Shown here in pieces: positions 34,535-43,285 of a stretch of 47,591 bases of DNA. The translations under genes and the position numbers were made by a program. Numbering within the stretch: position 1 is the stretch's first letter; every line of letters begins with the position of its first letter. The notes below the pieces were generated by a model that was given only the letters and a program-made list of their open reading frames with translations, searched no databases and had not been told where the DNA came from. The DNA lies in the NCBI GenBank assembly GCA_947567425.1, contig CANOLV010000021.1, positions 1-47,591 on the forward strand, in the 5' to 3' direction. This stretch comes from an uncultured Porphyromonadaceae bacterium (GTDB taxonomy: Bacteria > Bacteroidota > Bacteroidia > Bacteroidales > Muribaculaceae).

Positions 34535-36811
34535 ATGAACAAAAAGACCATCGCGGCCATACTGGCATGCGCCGCCATGCATTCCGCAACCGCATTCGGA
34601 GCCGAGACCTCCGACATGGATCAGTTCATCGACAGCCTCTTGTCGAAAATGACCCTTGAAGAAAAACTCGGACAGATGAACCTGCCCCCCTCCGACGACA
34701 TCGTGACCGGAGCGCCGATGAACAGCAATATCGGCCAGGCGGTGGCAGAAGGCCGCGTCGGCGGAACGTTTAATGTCAAAGGAGCGGAAAAGGTAAAAGC
34801 GCTCCAGCAGATTGCCGTCGAGCAGAGCCGGCTGGGCATTCCGCTGATAATCGGCATGGACGTGATCCACGGCTACGAGACCATATTTCCCATCCCGCTC
34901 GCCATGGCCGCCACATGGGACATGGAGGCCGTCGAACGCTCGGCGAGGGTGGCCGCCACGGAAGCCTCGGCGGCGGGTATCAACTGGACTTTCAGCCCCA
35001 TGGTCGACATCAGCCGCGATCCGCGGTGGGGACGCATGGCCGAAGGTGCTGGCGAAGACCCATATCTGGGCGGCGAAGTGGCCCGTGCGATGGTGCGGGG
35101 CTACCAGGGCGACCTTAAGTCGGACACTCAGATAATGGCATGCATCAAGCACTTCGCGCTCTACGGTGCCTCGGAGGCCGGACGCGACTATAACACCGTC
35201 GACATGAGCCGCCTGCGCATGTTCAATGAATATCTCGCGCCATACCGCGCGGCGGTCGACGAAGGTGCCGGAAGCATTATGACATCGTTCAATCTCGTCG
35301 ACGGCATTCCCGCCACGGCCAACAAATGGCTGGTCACCGACGTCCTGCGCCACGCATGGAAGTTCGGCGGATTTGTCGTCACCGACTATAACTCCATTGG
35401 AGAGATCTCCATCCACGGACTCGGCGAGCAGGTGCATGCCTCAGCCATGGCCCTCAACGCCGGCACCGACATGGACATGGCCGCAGGAGCATTCATTGCC
35501 CACCTGTCCGAAGCGCTTGAACGCGGCGAGGTCACCGAAGCGCAGATCGACGAGGCCGTGCGCCGCATTCTTGAAGCGAAGTACCGTCTCGGACTTTTCG
35601 AGAATCCCTATAAATATAATGACACGTCGCGCGAGAAGACCGACATATACACCCGCGCCAACCGCGATCAGGCACGCGCCGCGGCCGTCAAGTCGTTCGT
35701 GCTTCTGAAGAACGACGACCGCCTCCTCCCCCTGAAGCCGCAAGGCTCGATAGCCCTGATAGGACCTCTCGCTAACACTGCCGCCAACTTGACCGGCACA
35801 TGGTGCGTGGCCGCCGACCACAGTAAGTACAAGACTCTGCTCCAGGGCCTGCGCGATGCCGCGGACGGAAAAGCCGAGATCCTATATGCCAAAGGGTCCA
35901 ACATCTACGCCGATCCACGGACAGAGCGCGGAGTGGCATTCGGCCGAGACATACGCGATTCACGCTCCGACGACGAACTGCTCGCCGAAGCCCTTGAAGT
36001 GGCCGCAAAGGCCGATGTGATAATAGCCGCCGTAGGCGAGATGTCGGAATCGAGCGGCGAATCGGCCAGCCGTACCGACCTTGAACTGCCGGCCACGCAG
36101 AAGCGCCTGCTCGAAGCGCTCGCCGCTACCGGCAAGCCCGTTGTGATGCTCAACTTCTCCGGACGCCCCACGGTGATGACATGGGAGTCGGAGCGCATTC
36201 CCGCCATACTCAACGTCTGGTTTGGAGGTTCTGAAGCCGCCGATGCCATAGCCGACGTTCTGTTCGGCGCGGCGAATCCTTCCGGCAAACTGCCCGTCTC
36301 GATGCCGCGCAATGTAGGTCAGATTCCACTCTACTACAACCATCTGTCCACCGGACGTCCCCCGCACCAGCCATGGACAGGATTCCAGCAATATGTCAGC
36401 AACTATGTCGATGCGCCCAACACTCCTCTCTATCCGTTCGGATTCGGCCTCAGCTACACGGACTTCAGATACTCCGATTTCGCCATTTCTTCGTCTGAAA
36501 TGACCATGGACGGCAAAATCACCGCCTCGGTCACCGTCACCAACACCGGCGACCGGCAGGGCGACGAGATCGTACAGTTCTACACCCGCGACCTCGTCGG
36601 CTCAATATCGCGTCCTGTCCAGGAATTGAAGCACTTCGAGCGCATATCACTGAATCCCGGCGAGAGCCGCACCGTCAGCTTCGACATAACGGCCGACTGC
36701 CTCCGCTTCTACAACTCCGACCTCGACTATGTAGCCGAACCGGGCGAATTCCTCATCATGGCCGGCCCCTCAAGCGACAAAGTCGACACCCTCCGCTTCA
36801 CCCTGAAATAA
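34535..36811 (+). CDS. bglX: Glycoside hydrolase family 3 beta-glucosidase (BglX-like)
   Basis: The 758-residue periplasmic enzyme starts with a signal peptide (KKTIAAILACAAMHSATAFGAE). The catalytic barrel has MTLEEKLGQMN, GIPLIIGMDVIHGY, NWTFSPMVDISRDPRWGR and KHFALYG, with the predicted nucleophile Asp284 in FVVTDYNSI. The second domain includes SFVLLKNDDRLLPL and GEMSESSGESASRTDLELP, and a C-terminal fibronectin III-like domain starts near ASVTVTNTGDRQGDE. This order matches BglX. It would release terminal glucose (or a related sugar) from beta-linked oligosaccharides. I start it at the ATG at 34535, downstream of a consensus promoter; the longer frame would run through that promoter. Confidence 0.94.
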   Translation: MNKKTIAAILACAAMHSATAFGAETSDMDQFIDSLLSKMTLEEKLGQMNLPPSDDIVTGAPMNSNIGQAVAEGRVGGTFNVKGAEKVKALQQIAVEQSRLGIPLIIGMDVIHGYETIFPIPLAMAATWDMEAVERSARVAATEASAAGINWTFSPMVDISRDPRWGRMAEGAGEDPYLGGEVARAMVRGYQGDLKSDTQIMACIKHFALYGASEAGRDYNTVDMSRLRMFNEYLAPYRAAVDEGAGSIMTSFNLVDGIPATANKWLVTDVLRHAWKFGGFVVTDYNSIGEISIHGLGEQVHASAMALNAGTDMDMAAGAFIAHLSEALERGEVTEAQIDEAVRRILEAKYRLGLFENPYKYNDTSREKTDIYTRANRDQARAAAVKSFVLLKNDDRLLPLKPQGSIALIGPLANTAANLTGTWCVAADHSKYKTLLQGLRDAADGKAEILYAKGSNIYADPRTERGVAFGRDIRDSRSDDELLAEALEVAAKADVIIAAVGEMSESSGESASRTDLELPATQKRLLEALAATGKPVVMLNFSGRPTVMTWESERIPAILNVWFGGSEAADAIADVLFGAANPSGKLPVSMPRNVGQIPLYYNHLSTGRPPHQPWTGFQQYVSNYVDAPNTPLYPFGFGLSYTDFRYSDFAISSSEMTMDGKITASVTVTNTGDRQGDEIVQFYTRDLVGSISRPVQELKHFERISLNPGESRTVSFDITADCLRFYNSDLDYVAEPGEFLIMAGPSSDKVDTLRFTLK

Positions 36812-36847
36812 CCCCGCACAACAAACCAACCTACGCACGGCACAGCA

Positions 36848-36950
36848 ACCGGGCACATGTCGCCTTTCGGCTCCATGTGCCCGGTCATCCACGATACCCG
36901 CATATCTACATACCAAGGATCTGCAGTAGGGACGCACGACCCGTGCGTCC
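36848..36950. repeat. Palindrome repeat copy A (partial mosaic)
   Basis: It contains a perfect 12-bp stem ACCGGGCACATG (36848-36859) / CATGTGCCCGGT (36874-36885). A linker containing ACGATACCCGCATAT, also present in copy B, follows, then a 9-bp palindrome GGACGCACG / CGTGCGTCC with a 3-nt loop (36930-36950). It lies downstream of the GH3 gene in a 233-bp non-coding gap. Confidence 0.8.
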
Positions 36951-36980
36951 GCCAACCATCAACCCCACAGCACAGGGACA

Positions 36981-37025
36981 AAAAAATAGGACCCTTAAGG
37001 CACAGATAAATGCCAAGGGTCCTAT
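36981..37025 (-). terminator. Rho-independent terminator of serS
   Basis: The stem ATAGGACCCTT (36986-36996) / AAGGGTCCTAT (37015-37025) with inner GGCA/TGCC pairs is followed on the minus strand by seven U residues (36980-36986). It lies about 20 bp past the serS stop. Confidence 0.92.
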
Positions 37026-37044
37026 CCTTCAATATTGTTATTTA

Positions 37045-38316
37045 TTAGTCAATGATGTCGAAGCCAGTGTACTTGCGCAGGCATTCAGGCACTACGATGC
37101 CCGCCGGAGTCTGATTGTTTTCGAGCAGAGCGGCCATGATACGGGGCAGAGCCAGAGCCGAGCCGTTGAGCGTATGGCACAGACGCGTCTTCTTGTCCTC
37201 GCCGCGGTAACGGCACTTCAGGCGGTTGGCCTGATAAGTCTCGAAGTTAGACACGGACGACACTTCAAGCCAGCGCTTCTGTGCCGCCGAAAATACCTCG
37301 AAGTCAAACGTTATGGCCGACGTGAACGACATGTCGCCTCCGCACAGGCGCAGTATATGCCAGGGGAGACCGAGCTTGTCGAGCAGACCCTGCACGTGGT
37401 CCTTCATCTCCTCAAGGGCGGCGTAGGAGTTCTCAGGCTTCTCGATGCGGACTATCTCCACCTTGTCAAACTGATGAAGGCGGTTCAGGCCGCGCACATC
37501 CTTGCCGTAGCTGCCGGCCTCGCGACGGAAACATGCCGAATAGGCGCAGTTCTTGATCGGAAGCTGGTCCGGATTGAGGATCACGTCGCGATAGAGGTTC
37601 GTCACAGGCACTTCGGCGGTCGGGATCAGATAAAGCACATCCTCGTTGACGAAATACATCTGGCCCTCCTTGTCGGGAAGCTGGCCCGTACCGTAGCCCG
37701 AAGCCTCGTTGACCACATAAGGAGGCTGCACCTCCAGATAGCCGGCCTTGCCCGCTTCGTCGAGGAAGAATTGTATCAACGCACGCTGCAGACGCGCACC
37801 CTTGCCCAGATAGACGGGGAAGCCCGCTCCGGTGATCTTCACTCCAAGGTCGAAGTCGATCAGATTATACTTCTTGGCCAGGTCCCAATGGGGAAGTGCG
37901 TCCTCGGGAAGATCAGGCATCGGACCGCCGGTCTTCTCCACCACATTGTCGGCAGCAGTCTTTCCCTCGGGCACCATGTCGCACGGCAGGTTAGGTATCG
38001 TCAGAAGGATGTCGCGGATCTTATTTTCCGTGCGGGCCAGTTCTTCGGCTATGGCCTTCTGCTCATCCTTGATGGCGGCCACGGTAGCCTTCACCGTCTC
38101 AGCCTCCTCCTTCTTGCCCGACTTCATCAGCTGGCCTATCGAGGCAGCCAGTTTGTTAAGTTCCGCGGCCTTGGTGTCGTTGGTCAACTGTGCCTGACGG
38201 CGCTGGGTGTCGAGATCAAGTATCTCCTTTATAGTGACGGAACCGTCATACCCCTTTATCGCGAGGCGTTCGACGACGCGTTCCGGATTCTCCTTGATTT
38301 GCTGAATTGTAAGCAT
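37045..38316 (-). CDS. serS: Seryl-tRNA synthetase
   Basis: The 423-residue class II enzyme charges tRNA-Ser. The N-terminal 110 residues form the long antiparallel coiled coil that grips the tRNA (AAELNKLAASIGQLMKSGKK and following). The catalytic domain includes motif 2 in ACFRREAGSYGKDVRGLNRL (around residues 260-280) and motif 3 at the end, ALPRIMAALLENNQTPAGIV followed by VPECLRKYTGF. Length fits. Directly upstream is a perfect 21-bp tandem repeat (38323-38364) that fills the gap to yqeY, and a strong terminator follows the gene. Confidence 0.97.
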   Translation of the reverse strand: MLTIQQIKENPERVVERLAIKGYDGSVTIKEILDLDTQRRQAQLTNDTKAAELNKLAASIGQLMKSGKKEEAETVKATVAAIKDEQKAIAEELARTENKIRDILLTIPNLPCDMVPEGKTAADNVVEKTGGPMPDLPEDALPHWDLAKKYNLIDFDLGVKITGAGFPVYLGKGARLQRALIQFFLDEAGKAGYLEVQPPYVVNEASGYGTGQLPDKEGQMYFVNEDVLYLIPTAEVPVTNLYRDVILNPDQLPIKNCAYSACFRREAGSYGKDVRGLNRLHQFDKVEIVRIEKPENSYAALEEMKDHVQGLLDKLGLPWHILRLCGGDMSFTSAITFDFEVFSAAQKRWLEVSSVSNFETYQANRLKCRYRGEDKKTRLCHTLNGSALALPRIMAALLENNQTPAGIVVPECLRKYTGFDIID

Positions 38317-38322
38317 GGAAAT

Positions 38323-38364
38323 TTTATTTTTCTTTCATTTATGTTTATTTTTCTTTCATTTATG
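38323..38364 (-). repeat. Perfect 21-bp tandem repeat upstream of serS
   Basis: Two identical 21-bp units, 38323-38343 and 38344-38364, abut head to tail between the yqeY stop and the serS start. Each unit on the minus strand contains ATGAAAGAAAAATAA, a complete tetrapeptide frame (MKEK). The second unit overlaps the yqeY stop codon. Confidence 0.85.
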
Positions 38365-38809
38365 ATAGTAACTCCTTAACCTTAGCCGAGATCGCGCGGC
38401 CCTCGGCCCGACCGGCAAGCTCCTTCGAGGCCACGCCCATCACCTTGCCCATATCCTTGGCTGACGATGCGCCCACCCGCGCTATGATGGCTTGAAGCTC
38501 CGCCGTCAGCTCAGCTTCCGACAGCTGGCGTGGAAGATACTCCTCGATGATGGCCGCCTGGGCAAGCTCGTCGGCCGCCAGCTCCGGACGGTTCTGTCCT
38601 GAATAGATTTCCGCGCTCTCCTTGCGCTGCTTCACCATTTTAACTAATATCTTTGTCGCAGCCTCGTCCGTGAGGGTTCCGTCTGCCCCGGGGGCTGTCT
38701 TTGCTTCAAGAAATTCCTTCTTTACTCCGCGCAGTGTCTCCAGTCTGACGCGATCCTTGGCCAACATGGCCGACTTGATGTCGGCGCTGATTTTTTCAAA
38801 AAGATCCAT
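38360..38809 (-). CDS. yqeY: GatB/YqeY domain protein
   Basis: The 149-residue helical protein matches YqeY, which resembles the C-terminal tRNA-binding domain of GatB. It starts LFEKISADIKSAMLAKDRVRLETLRGVKKEF and ends SSAKDMGKVMGVASKELAGRAEGRAISAKVKELL, both conserved in the family. Its function is uncertain; it is often near translation genes and here precedes serS on the same strand. A -7 TATATTTG on the minus strand (38842-38849) gives a leader of about 28 nt. The divergent M48 gene has its own -7 element 33 bp away. Confidence 0.92.
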   Translation of the reverse strand: MDLFEKISADIKSAMLAKDRVRLETLRGVKKEFLEAKTAPGADGTLTDEAATKILVKMVKQRKESAEIYSGQNRPELAADELAQAAIIEEYLPRQLSEAELTAELQAIIARVGASSAKDMGKVMGVASKELAGRAEGRAISAKVKELLS

Positions 38810-38921
38810 CTTAAAGGTTATCTAAATTTTTTATCAATGTGCAAATATAGGGATTTTATACGATATTTGGCACATATTTACTAATTTTGCACCCTACAAA
38901 CCAACTAATGCTGTTATAAAT

Positions 38922-39725
38922 ATGAAAAAAGTAGTTTTCGCACTGACGTGCTTGCTATTAAGCACACCTTGCTTTGCTCAGTTCAATCTTAAGAAGGCCG
39001 TGGGAGCCGCCACCAAAGCCGCCCAGGCCGTCACTCTGACCGACGCGCAGATGGCCGCTTATGTGAAGGAATCCGTCGACTGGATGGACAAGAACAACCC
39101 TGTCCTGCCCGACGACGACCCCTACACCATTCGACTGAAGAAGCTGACCGAGGGCATAACCGAAGCCGATGGCATACCCTTGAACTTCAAAGTCTACAAT
39201 GTCATTGATGTCAACGCCTTCGCCTGCCCCGACGGATCTGTACGCGTGTTCGCCGCACTGATGGACATTATGAACGACGACGAACTGATGGGAGTCATCG
39301 GACACGAGATCGGACACGTCCTGAAGCACCACTCCAAGAACGCATTCAAGAACCAGCTTCTCACAGGTGCCCTCAAGGATGCCGTGGCCTCAACCGGCAA
39401 CAAGGCCGCCGCGCTCACCGAGTCGCAGCTCGGAGTGCTCGGCGAATCGCTCGTCAACGCCAAATACTCCCAGAAGCAGGAATCTGAAGCCGACGATTGC
39501 GGCTACGACTTCCTCGTGTCGAAAGGACGCAACCCCTGGGGCATCGTAATGTCATTCGAAAAGCTTCAGAGCCTCGAAGGCGGCGGACAGAAGATGTCGT
39601 CGGTAGAGAAAATGTTCTCTTCGCACCCCGACACCCAGAAGCGCATCGACAACATGACCAAACGCTGCAAAAAAGACGGCTACGAACGCCCCGCGGCCAC
39701 TGAACAGACCCAGGAGCAGAAATAA
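38922..39725 (+). CDS. M48-family periplasmic metalloprotease
   Basis: The 267-residue protein has a signal peptide (KKVVFALTCLLLSTPCFA) and a zinc-protease motif GHEIGHVLKHH with His128, Glu129 and His132. The third zinc ligand probably lies in KYSQKQESEADDCGYDFL (ExEAD type). Relatives such as BepA and LoiP act in outer-membrane protein quality control. The region after the motif includes FSSHPDTQKRIDNM, a conserved M48 segment near the C-terminus. A -7 TAATTTTG is at 38882-38889. The mosaic repeat copy B starts about 85 bp after the stop. Confidence 0.9.
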   Translation: MKKVVFALTCLLLSTPCFAQFNLKKAVGAATKAAQAVTLTDAQMAAYVKESVDWMDKNNPVLPDDDPYTIRLKKLTEGITEADGIPLNFKVYNVIDVNAFACPDGSVRVFAALMDIMNDDELMGVIGHEIGHVLKHHSKNAFKNQLLTGALKDAVASTGNKAAALTESQLGVLGESLVNAKYSQKQESEADDCGYDFLVSKGRNPWGIVMSFEKLQSLEGGGQKMSSVEKMFSSHPDTQKRIDNMTKRCKKDGYERPAATEQTQEQK

Positions 39726-39808
39726 ACATACTCCGCATCCCTCGGTCCATAACCCAACCGACCCACGCCCGGCCCGGCCATCCACAGCCATGCCGGGCGC
39801 TTCACATC

Positions 39809-40249
39809 AACCCCACCCGTAGGCCCGCACGGCTCGTGCGTCCACCGTCAACCAATCTTGCCGTAGGCCATCGTGGCAGAGCCACGACACAATGGTAGCC
39901 CCAACCAACCCCACAGCAAGGACGCACAGCACAGTAACCGGGTACATGGAGCCGACAGGCGACATGTGCCCGGTCATCGACGATACCCGCATATTGATGT
40001 CCGCAGGACATCGATTGCGGCAAACTCCCACATATATATATCGAGGAACTGCAGTAGGGACGCACGGCTCGTGCGTCCACCGACAACCAACCGCATTGCA
40101 CGGCTCGTGCGTCCACCGTCAACCAATCTTGCCGTAGGCCATCGTGGCAGAGCCACGACACAATGGTAGCCCCAAGCAAGCTCGGCAGAGCCGCGCACAG
40201 CTTGGGGTAGCCGGACATCCTCCCCCGACAAACGGCTACAGAGTAGCCG
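39809..40249. repeat. Palindrome repeat copy B (longest mosaic)
   Basis: It holds a degenerate first palindrome (39826-39840), TCGTGGC-AGA-GCCACGA (39871-39887) and a 12-bp stem like copy A (39937-39974). GATGTCC-GCA-GGACATC (39996-40012) and GGACGCACG-GCT-CGTGCGTCC (40058-40078) follow. Then come a second TCGTGGC-AGA-GCCACGA (40142-40158), CCCCAAGC...GCTTGGGG (40170-40207) and CGGCTAC-AGA-GTAGCCG (40233-40249). The last hairpin sits 3 bp from the stop codon of the leftward lipoprotein gene. The whole 39726-40252 gap has no convincing reading frame. Confidence 0.85.
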
Positions 40250-40252
40250 AAC

Positions 40253-41647
40253 TCATGCTCCGTCGCCTTCCGCGCCGCTCTTTCTTCCGGGATATGGAGG
40301 TTGCACGAATATGAATTGGTGATGAGCATTCAACGCCGCGAAAAAGGGTGTGGATGACATCCCGACAAAAAATGGTCCTGAATACTCCACCGTCACCCTG
40401 ACGACACGCTCAAGTCCTGTCAAATTCGGAGCAAATACACAGTCGATGCCATCACGGGAATTATGGTGACGAACTCCTGCGGCACCTTCCAAGACCGGAA
40501 AGTCCCAGCTGCTCCAACCCAAGACTATCGTATTTCCAGTCCTTCGATAAGTCTTGTCGTCAACCGTGAGATGCTCCGCAAACACTACCTCATAATTCAA
40601 CGACTTTATACTCAAGGTGTCACCCATCGGCGACACTTTCATCGGATGGCCCGCTATTCCGCCTGTCCACCTGGTGCCGTCATTGACAAGCTCCCATTCA
40701 GGATAATAATGGCTGACCTCACGGTCATACTTATACCCTTCAAACATTTGGTATACAAGAATTTTCGATTTCCGCTTACCGTCGCTCACCCATAGGCCTA
40801 CGCCATTCTTTTTTCCCGTGGCATTCCGCGGAATCTCAAACAGTATACTGTCATTTTTAGCCTTGACCCTTATACCATTTTTCTCCACCAGTTCACCGGT
40901 CACCTCTTCCGGTTTTAAATTGCTATCGCTTATACGCAGATTGCCTCCGTTAAGACATTTCAATCCGAATGATCCGCCGTGACTCGGCACATACATACTT
41001 AGCGGTGTCCCATTATTTGATGTAAAGTAGAACAGCCTATGTGAATCCGACTTCCAATATAAATATTTCTCCTCCTCCACACTGCCGGTTCTGACCTCGC
41101 CGGCATCCTGATTGAACGTGAGACGGACTATTCCATCCCCCTGGAAGTCGTGGACACACACCACATACTTGTGAGGCATAGCATAGGCGTCCGGCTCTAT
41201 GGTCAGACGGATGCAGTTAGGCTCCTGGACATCAAACTTCACTCCGTGGCGAATGAAATCAAGTGGAATACAATTCCAATCCACATCGTTTGAGTGTACC
41301 ACTCCGTCAAATTCCGCCCAACGGATTATTTGGTTACATGTCGGAAACCAGAACGTAAACTCCTCACCTTCGGCCGGAACATTAAATTCATATTCCCCCG
41401 GACCGCGCACAGTGACATCGTCGCCCAGCATCCACCACAATCTCATGCGTTCCTCCTCCGGCAGATCAAACCAACTCTTATATGCTATCGTATCCAATCC
41501 ATTATGGCCCTGATCGGGACCAACCGGATCCTCGGGAAGATTCGGATCCTCGACCTCCTCCATGACCCCGTCAGAACAACCGATAAAGGCCGGCACGCAC
41601 ATCAGCGCACCCACAATAGCGACAAAGCCCATCATTAATCTTTTCAT
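40253..41647 (-). CDS. Tandem lipoprotein 1 (BACON-like domains), unknown function
   Basis: The 464-residue lipoprotein has a type II signal peptide ending FIGC (Cys24). The mature part begins with an acidic, Pro-rich linker (VMEEVEDPNLPEDPVGPDQG), then SWFDLPEEERMRLWWMLGDD and beta-rich segments (RLTIEPDAYAMPHKYVVCVH, GIVRLTFNQDAGEV) resembling BACON/Ig-like modules. It is paralogous to the next gene (41903-43246): signal peptide and linker are nearly identical, the body diverges. It probably sits on the cell surface or in the periplasm. I recognise no enzyme motif. It is flanked by repeat copies B and C. Confidence 0.8.
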   Translation of the reverse strand: MKRLMMGFVAIVGALMCVPAFIGCSDGVMEEVEDPNLPEDPVGPDQGHNGLDTIAYKSWFDLPEEERMRLWWMLGDDVTVRGPGEYEFNVPAEGEEFTFWFPTCNQIIRWAEFDGVVHSNDVDWNCIPLDFIRHGVKFDVQEPNCIRLTIEPDAYAMPHKYVVCVHDFQGDGIVRLTFNQDAGEVRTGSVEEEKYLYWKSDSHRLFYFTSNNGTPLSMYVPSHGGSFGLKCLNGGNLRISDSNLKPEEVTGELVEKNGIRVKAKNDSILFEIPRNATGKKNGVGLWVSDGKRKSKILVYQMFEGYKYDREVSHYYPEWELVNDGTRWTGGIAGHPMKVSPMGDTLSIKSLNYEVVFAEHLTVDDKTYRRTGNTIVLGWSSWDFPVLEGAAGVRHHNSRDGIDCVFAPNLTGLERVVRVTVEYSGPFFVGMSSTPFFAALNAHHQFIFVQPPYPGRKSGAEGDGA

Positions 41648-41688
41648 ACTATCCTATTTTTAAGTTCTCAATTCAAAATATTCTATTA

Positions 41689-41893
41689 ACCCCACCTGTA
41701 GGGACGCACGGCTCGTGCGTCCACCGACAACCAACCGCATTGCACAGCTCGTGCGTCCACCGTCAACCAATCTTGCCGTAGGCCATCGTGGCAGAGCCAC
41801 GACACAATGGTAGCCCCAAGCTGTGCTCGGCAGAGCCGCGCACAGCTTGGGGTAACCGGACATCCCCCCCGACAAACGGCTACAGAGTAGCCG
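41689..41893. repeat. Palindrome repeat copy C
   Basis: Between the two lipoprotein genes: GGACGCACG-GCT-CGTGCGTCC (41702-41722), TCGTGGC-AGA-GCCACGA (41786-41802), a long stem CCCCAAGCTGTGC (41814-41826) / GCACAGCTTGGGG (41840-41852) enclosing CGGC-AGA-GCCG, and CGGCTAC-AGA-GTAGCCG (41877-41893). This copy keeps the most complete form of the third hairpin; copies B and D lost symmetry in one arm. Confidence 0.87.
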
Positions 41894-41902
41894 CACTCAT
41901 GC

Positions 41903-43246
41903 CTACTGCTCCTTTGGCTGCCATCCATACGGCGGCTGAATAAATACAATACTGGAACTCATATACATGAACTCCCTCACACAATACAGACTAACATGAA
42001 TTATACGGTCCTCAAAGCCATAATATGGCATTATTTCGATCACCCCTTCACGCTGGTTTATAAATTCAATTTTTATAAGACCCTCGACATAAGTTAAGTT
42101 TCCCACGTACCACAAATTAATATCATTATTTAGATTGCACCGAACGCCAGGCTTAACAGAAATGTTATTAACACATCTGAACCGGTACTCTCCACCCTCA
42201 TTGCCTATCATCACAGTATTCACTCCATACTTCCATCCAAAAAGAGTTCCGTCGCTTGCATTGGAAAAAACGACATCACGGAATTTACGCCAATCATATC
42301 CAGACTCCATTGCCGTACTCTGTCTTATCAAGAAAGACGAACTCTCCCCATCAGGAGACACGATGCTCGCTCTTGCCCATCTGAACGATTCGCCCGGCAT
42401 GACTCTAAACCGAATCCTGCCTCCGGTTATTTCAATCTCAAATCCTCCGTCGGAATATGTCCCGACACCCTCTGCCAGGCTGATATCCTCGCCGCATATC
42501 GTTATCCCGCCCAAATACAGCTCGTCACGGTTAAGACATTCCACGTCAAACGTCCCGCCGTCCATGCCCAGCTCTGCATCATAAAAATGATCCGACAGAT
42601 CCTGGTTGTAAACTTGAGTTCCAGATATGCTCTGACTCAGAATGTAGCTGTCAGGCACTGTCCATTTCAATTTTCCTGAACTTTCTTTTATCGGATTCGA
42701 ACCCGGTGGCTGTGTAAACGCCAATATCAGTTTCTCATAATTCCGTCCCGTAAAGCATAAGGTAAACCGTCGCTCAAACCCATACCTATTTGGATCAAAG
42801 GATATACGCGTTCTATTCTCCTCATCGACGAAATGTATATCTTCAAATTCCTTTTTCGTAATTAACTTACGATCAGAAAGTTTATTTCCAAGATGATTAT
42901 TATACATATACACCACACCGTCGATTTCTACATAGAGCAGCTTAACGTCGCAGTCGGGAAACCATACATCGAAGTCGCCGCCCGAAACAGGCACGGAGAA
43001 ATCATATTCCCCGGGGCCAAGCATAGTCATATCGTCGCCCAGCATCCAACGAAGATACCAACGCTCCTCCTCCGGTTGGTCAAACCAACTGACGGCATCG
43101 GGAAGCGGAAGAGTCCCGGGCTTGAATCCGCCAGATCCATCCGGATCCTCGACCTCCTCCATGACCCCGTCAGAGCAACCGACAAAGGCCGGCACGCACA
43201 TCAGCGCACCCACAATAGCGACAAAGCCAATCATCAATCTTTTCAT
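41903..43246 (-). CDS. Tandem lipoprotein 2 (paralogue of 40253-41647), unknown function
   Basis: The 447-residue lipoprotein has signal peptide and lipobox FVGC (Cys24), then GVMEEVEDPDGSGGF and SWFDQPEEERWYLRWMLGDD, matching its neighbour. The remainder is a diverged version with the same strand pattern (RISFDPNRYGFERRFTLCFTG, LILAFTQPPG) and ends FMYMSSSIVFIQPPYG, again like MSSTPFFAAL...FVQPPY in the neighbour. The DNA from about 43141 to 43310 (signal peptide, leader and repeat start) is nearly identical to the equivalent stretch near 41540-41710, showing a recent duplication or conversion of this head region. Function unknown. Confidence 0.8.
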   Translation of the reverse strand: MKRLMIGFVAIVGALMCVPAFVGCSDGVMEEVEDPDGSGGFKPGTLPLPDAVSWFDQPEEERWYLRWMLGDDMTMLGPGEYDFSVPVSGGDFDVWFPDCDVKLLYVEIDGVVYMYNNHLGNKLSDRKLITKKEFEDIHFVDEENRTRISFDPNRYGFERRFTLCFTGRNYEKLILAFTQPPGSNPIKESSGKLKWTVPDSYILSQSISGTQVYNQDLSDHFYDAELGMDGGTFDVECLNRDELYLGGITICGEDISLAEGVGTYSDGGFEIEITGGRIRFRVMPGESFRWARASIVSPDGESSSFLIRQSTAMESGYDWRKFRDVVFSNASDGTLFGWKYGVNTVMIGNEGGEYRFRCVNNISVKPGVRCNLNNDINLWYVGNLTYVEGLIKIEFINQREGVIEIMPYYGFEDRIIHVSLYCVREFMYMSSSIVFIQPPYGWQPKEQ

Positions 43247-43285
43247 ACTATCCTATTTTTAAGTTCTCAATTCAAAATATTCTAT

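Noticed and set aside
36877-38379. Long plus-strand reading frame of 500 codons opposite serS
   Set aside because: It is antisense to the full, well-conserved serS gene, has no recognisable domain, and runs through the serS terminator and repeat copy A.
39801-40329. Minus-strand frames across repeat copy B that could look like small repetitive proteins
   Set aside because: They are translations of palindromic repeats; similar frames appear in copy C only because the DNA is repeated.
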